Below, piece by piece: positions 6,492-8,191 of a stretch of 8,191 bases of DNA; within the stretch, counting starts at the first letter, position 1; each line of letters opens with the position of its first letter. The DNA is taken from assembly GCA_016218905.1 (NCBI GenBank), contig JACRCS010000826.1:1-8191 (forward strand), read 5' to 3'. The stretch comes from Deltaproteobacteria bacterium (GTDB lineage: Bacteria; Desulfobacterota_C; Deferrisomatia; Deferrisomatales; JACRMM01). Both the position numbers and the translations under genes were made by a program. The notes beneath the pieces were generated by a model. That model worked only from the letters and a program-made list of their open reading frames with translations. It was not told the origin of the DNA and searched no databases.

Positions 6492-6522
6492 CGTCACCCC
6501 GGCAAGGACTGCCGGGGTCCAG
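6492..6522 (+). repeat. REP-like palindromic element, copy 1
   Basis: A 31-nt element begins CGTCA and ends TCCAG, with an internal hairpin CCCCGGCA / TGCCGGGG around AGGAC. It matches the reverse complement of the element at 6550-6580 at 26 of 31 positions. The CGTCATTCC...GGAATCCAG framework is known to me as a repeat common between genes of many proteobacteria; here the outer stem pairs are C-G instead of T-A. Confidence 0.75.
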
Positions 6523-6549
6523 TTGCCCGGGAGGGGCCTCCGTGGCGCT

Positions 6550-6580
6550 CTGGATTCCGGCTGTCCTTGCCGGAATGACG
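6550..6580 (-). repeat. REP-like palindromic element, copy 2, inverted
   Basis: This is the inverted partner of the element at 6492-6522, 27 bases away. Read on the minus strand it begins CGTCATTCCGGC and ends GCCGGAATCCAG, with a hairpin ATTCCGGC / GCCGGAAT around AAGGACA. Such head-to-head pairs resemble BIMEs, which can affect mRNA ends or bind gyrase or IHF in enterobacteria; none of these roles is shown here. Confidence 0.78.
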
Positions 6581-6637
6581 GGAGGATGGGAGCGCGTTCC
6601 CTCCTGCATGGATCAAGGTCTTGTCACCCGGTAGGAC

Positions 6638-6666
6638 TGTACTCTTTCGCCGGGGGCTTGTACTCT
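6638..6666 (+). repeat. Two TGTACTCT direct repeats, 21 bases apart
   Basis: The octamer TGTACTCT occurs at 6638-6645 and again at 6659-6666, a start-to-start distance of 21 bases or two helical turns. Both copies lie between the REP-like pair and the terminator hairpin in front of the malic-enzyme gene. They could be binding sites for a regulator acting on one DNA face. Chance is not excluded. Confidence 0.4.
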
Positions 6667-6678
6667 CGGCGTTCTCCC

Positions 6679-6699
6679 GGGCCGTGACGGCCCCTTTTT
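6679..6699 (+). terminator. Terminator-like hairpin in the leader of the malic-enzyme gene
   Basis: GGGCC (6679-6683) pairs with GGCCC (6689-6693) around GTGAC, followed by C and five T (6695-6699). The T-run ends just three bases before the ribosome binding site TTGGAGG (6702-6708). The intrinsic terminator at 6401-6434 already ends the upstream transcript, so this second one may act as an attenuator if the gene's promoter lies further upstream. It could also simply be a backup terminator, with transcription starting close to the gene. Confidence 0.6.
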
Positions 6700-6714
6700 C
6701 GTTGGAGGTTCGAA

Positions 6715-8191
6715 ATGACCGCAGCCGCGGCGCACGCGCTGCCCGACAGCTTGCAATTGCGAAAGAAGCACCGGGGCCTGATCGGCGTCCGCTCGAAGAT
6801 GCCGATCCGGGACACTTCGGTCCTCTCCCGGCTCTACACGCCCGGCGTGGGCGCCTGCTGCCTCGCGATCGAGGAGGACGACGGGCTCTCCTTCGATCTC
6901 ACCTGCCGCGGCAACAACGTGGCCCTCGTGACCGACGGCTCCGCGCTCTTCGGCCTGGGCGACGTCCCGGCGCTCGCGGCCCTGCCGATGCTCGAATCGG
7001 GGAGCGTGCTCTTCAAGACCTTTGCGAACATCGACGCGTTTCCGCTCGCCTTCGACGCGAAGGACGCCGACGCGGTCACGGAGCTCGTGCGGCTCATCAC
7101 CCCCTCCTTCGGCGGCGTGGTCCTGAACGACATCACGGCGCCCAAGTGCTTCTCCATCGAGTTCCAGCTCCGGCGCTCCCTGACCATTCCGGTGCTCGAC
7201 ACCGACCAGCACGCCACCGGGATCATCGTGGCGGCGGCGCTCCTGAACGCGCTCAAGGTCGTCGGGAAGGACCTGCGGTCGGTGAAGATCGTCATCAACG
7301 GGGCCGGCGCCTCGGGCACCGGCACCGCCCGGCGGCTCCTCACGCTCGGGGCAGGGAACATCGTCCTCTGCGACACCGCGGGCGCCATCCACCCGCACCG
7401 GATGGAGAACATGAACTGGGCCAAGTCGCTCATGGCCCGCAGAACCAACCCGGAACGGCTCGTGGGGAGCCTGGAGGAAGTGATCCGGGGCTCCGACGTC
7501 TTCATCGGCCTCTCGACCGCGAACTGCATGACGTCCGAGATGGTCCGGTCCATGGCGGACCGGCCGATCGTGTTCGCCCTCGCGCTCCCCACTCCGGAGA
7601 TCGGCCCGGAAGAGGCCGAAGCGGGCGGGGCCGCGGTGTACGCGGCGGCGAGCGACATCCACCCGGTTCAGATCCGGTCGTCGACGGTCTCCCCGGGGTT
7701 CATGCGCGGGTGCCTCGACGCGCGCGCGAAGGACATCAACAACGCCATGTTCAACGCGGCGGTCCACGCCACGTGCGCCATGGTACCCGAGGCACGGCTC
7801 TCGCCCCTTCGCATCCTGCCCGACCCGCTCGACCTCACCCGCGGGCCGGCCGTGGCCGAGGCCGTGGCCCAGGCGGCGGCCGACTCGGGGCTCGCCGGGG
7901 AGACCCGCGCGCCCGGCTGGATCTCGGAGAAGCTCTACTGCTTCTTCTACGAGGGCGAGGGAGCGTGGTACGAGTGCTCGCCCCAGCCGCGGATCAAGCG
8001 GGGCACCGGCATCGACGCCGAATCCATCGAGCTCCACCGGAAGTATCAGGGCTGCGTCGGGATCCAGGCGAAGATCCCGATCCGCGACGATCACATCTAC
8101 TCGAGCCTCTACTCCCCGCGGGCGGCGGTCGATCCCGCCCGGGAGATCATCGCCGATCCGCAGGCGGCGTACGACTACACGGCCAAGAACA
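6715..8191 (+). CDS. Malic-enzyme family protein running into a second malic-enzyme module (3' end outside window)
   Basis: 492 codons are visible, without a stop. ATG 6715 follows TTGGAGG (6702-6708) at good spacing. Residues about 13-395 form a malic-enzyme module; the family converts malate to pyruvate and CO2 with NAD(P)+. The substrate domain has RLYTPGVGACC with catalytic Tyr41 and VLFKTFANIDAF with catalytic Lys101. The NAD domain has INGAGASGTGTARRLL (194-209) and CDTAG (219-223). Several conserved positions differ: the metal-binding Glu-Asp pair (normally EDI.APECF) is Asn139-Asp140 in NDITAPKCF; HDDQHGTA is DTDQHATG (162-169); LANPxPEI is LALPTPEI (289-296), losing an Asn; and the NQVNN motif is VQIRS (318-322). 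After a linker (about 396-436), residues 438-492 repeat the start of a malic enzyme, with GIQAKIPIRD, the Tyr466 equivalent in SLYSPRAA and YDYTAK. No in-frame ATG, GTG or TTG exists near this junction. It is probably a two-module protein whose first half may be inactive or altered. Confidence 0.85.
   Translation, partial: MTAAAAHALPDSLQLRKKHRGLIGVRSKMPIRDTSVLSRLYTPGVGACCLAIEEDDGLSFDLTCRGNNVALVTDGSALFGLGDVPALAALPMLESGSVLFKTFANIDAFPLAFDAKDADAVTELVRLITPSFGGVVLNDITAPKCFSIEFQLRRSLTIPVLDTDQHATGIIVAAALLNALKVVGKDLRSVKIVINGAGASGTGTARRLLTLGAGNIVLCDTAGAIHPHRMENMNWAKSLMARRTNPERLVGSLEEVIRGSDVFIGLSTANCMTSEMVRSMADRPIVFALALPTPEIGPEEAEAGGAAVYAAASDIHPVQIRSSTVSPGFMRGCLDARAKDINNAMFNAAVHATCAMVPEARLSPLRILPDPLDLTRGPAVAEAVAQAAADSGLAGETRAPGWISEKLYCFFYEGEGAWYECSPQPRIKRGTGIDAESIELHRKYQGCVGIQAKIPIRDDHIYSSLYSPRAAVDPAREIIADPQAAYDYTAKN

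Noticed and set aside
6455..6493. GAGAGCG/CGCTCTC hairpin followed by a pyrimidine stretch, as a second terminator
   Set aside because: Seven-pair stem with a large loop and only TCTTCTTCTTC after it; the clear terminator at 6401-6434 already does this job.
6613..8094. Minus-strand open frame of 493 codons opposite the malic-enzyme gene
   Set aside because: It is low-complexity Arg/Asp/Val/Gly sequence, a typical antisense shadow of a GC-rich gene; the plus strand encodes a recognisable enzyme.

Overview
This is a GC-rich bacterial window with no rRNA, tRNA, CRISPR array or insertion sequence that I can see. A type II cytochrome c with a signal peptide, a surface protein with a Gly-rich/Cys/membrane/Arg-Lys tail, VapBC cassettes and REP-like palindromes all suggest a Gram-negative, possibly a proteobacterium or related uncultured lineage. 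The sequence does not support a finer placement.

Layout. (1) 1-324: C-terminal end of an oligopeptide/dipeptide-type ABC transporter ATPase that begins outside the window. (2) 343-747: decayed VapC-like PIN toxin with no recognisable N-terminal DTN motif and an in-frame TGA. (3) 748-1058: no gene seen. (4) 1059-1773: complete vapBC toxin-antitoxin operon with a good sigma-70 type promoter, an imperfect dyad over the -10 box and a TGATG overlap between the genes. (5) 1830-2633: short-chain dehydrogenase closely resembling the glucose 1-dehydrogenase group. (6) 2642-2667: perfect 26-bp palindrome between convergent genes. (7) 2680-3948, minus strand: unrecognised four-helix membrane protein with a HEAT-like N-terminus, possibly frameshifted at its start. 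(8) 3976-4427: mostly non-coding, with several short hairpins. (9) 4428-6367: secreted class II cytochrome c followed by a calcium-repeat surface protein with a CTERM-like anchor, closed by a clear intrinsic terminator. (10) 6492-6580: two inverted 31-nt REP-like hairpins related by compensatory changes. (11) 6638-6699: direct repeats and a terminator hairpin just before a ribosome binding site. (12) 6715 to the window end: malic-enzyme family protein that continues into the start of a second malic-enzyme module in the same reading frame.

The most unusual item is the last gene. Its first module keeps the catalytic Tyr and Lys but has lost several residues that malic enzymes use for metal and malate. 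A second malic-enzyme N-terminus follows without a stop or start codon. This suggests a two-module protein in which one module may be regulatory or act on a different substrate. The remaining genes look like separate transcription units rather than one pathway.
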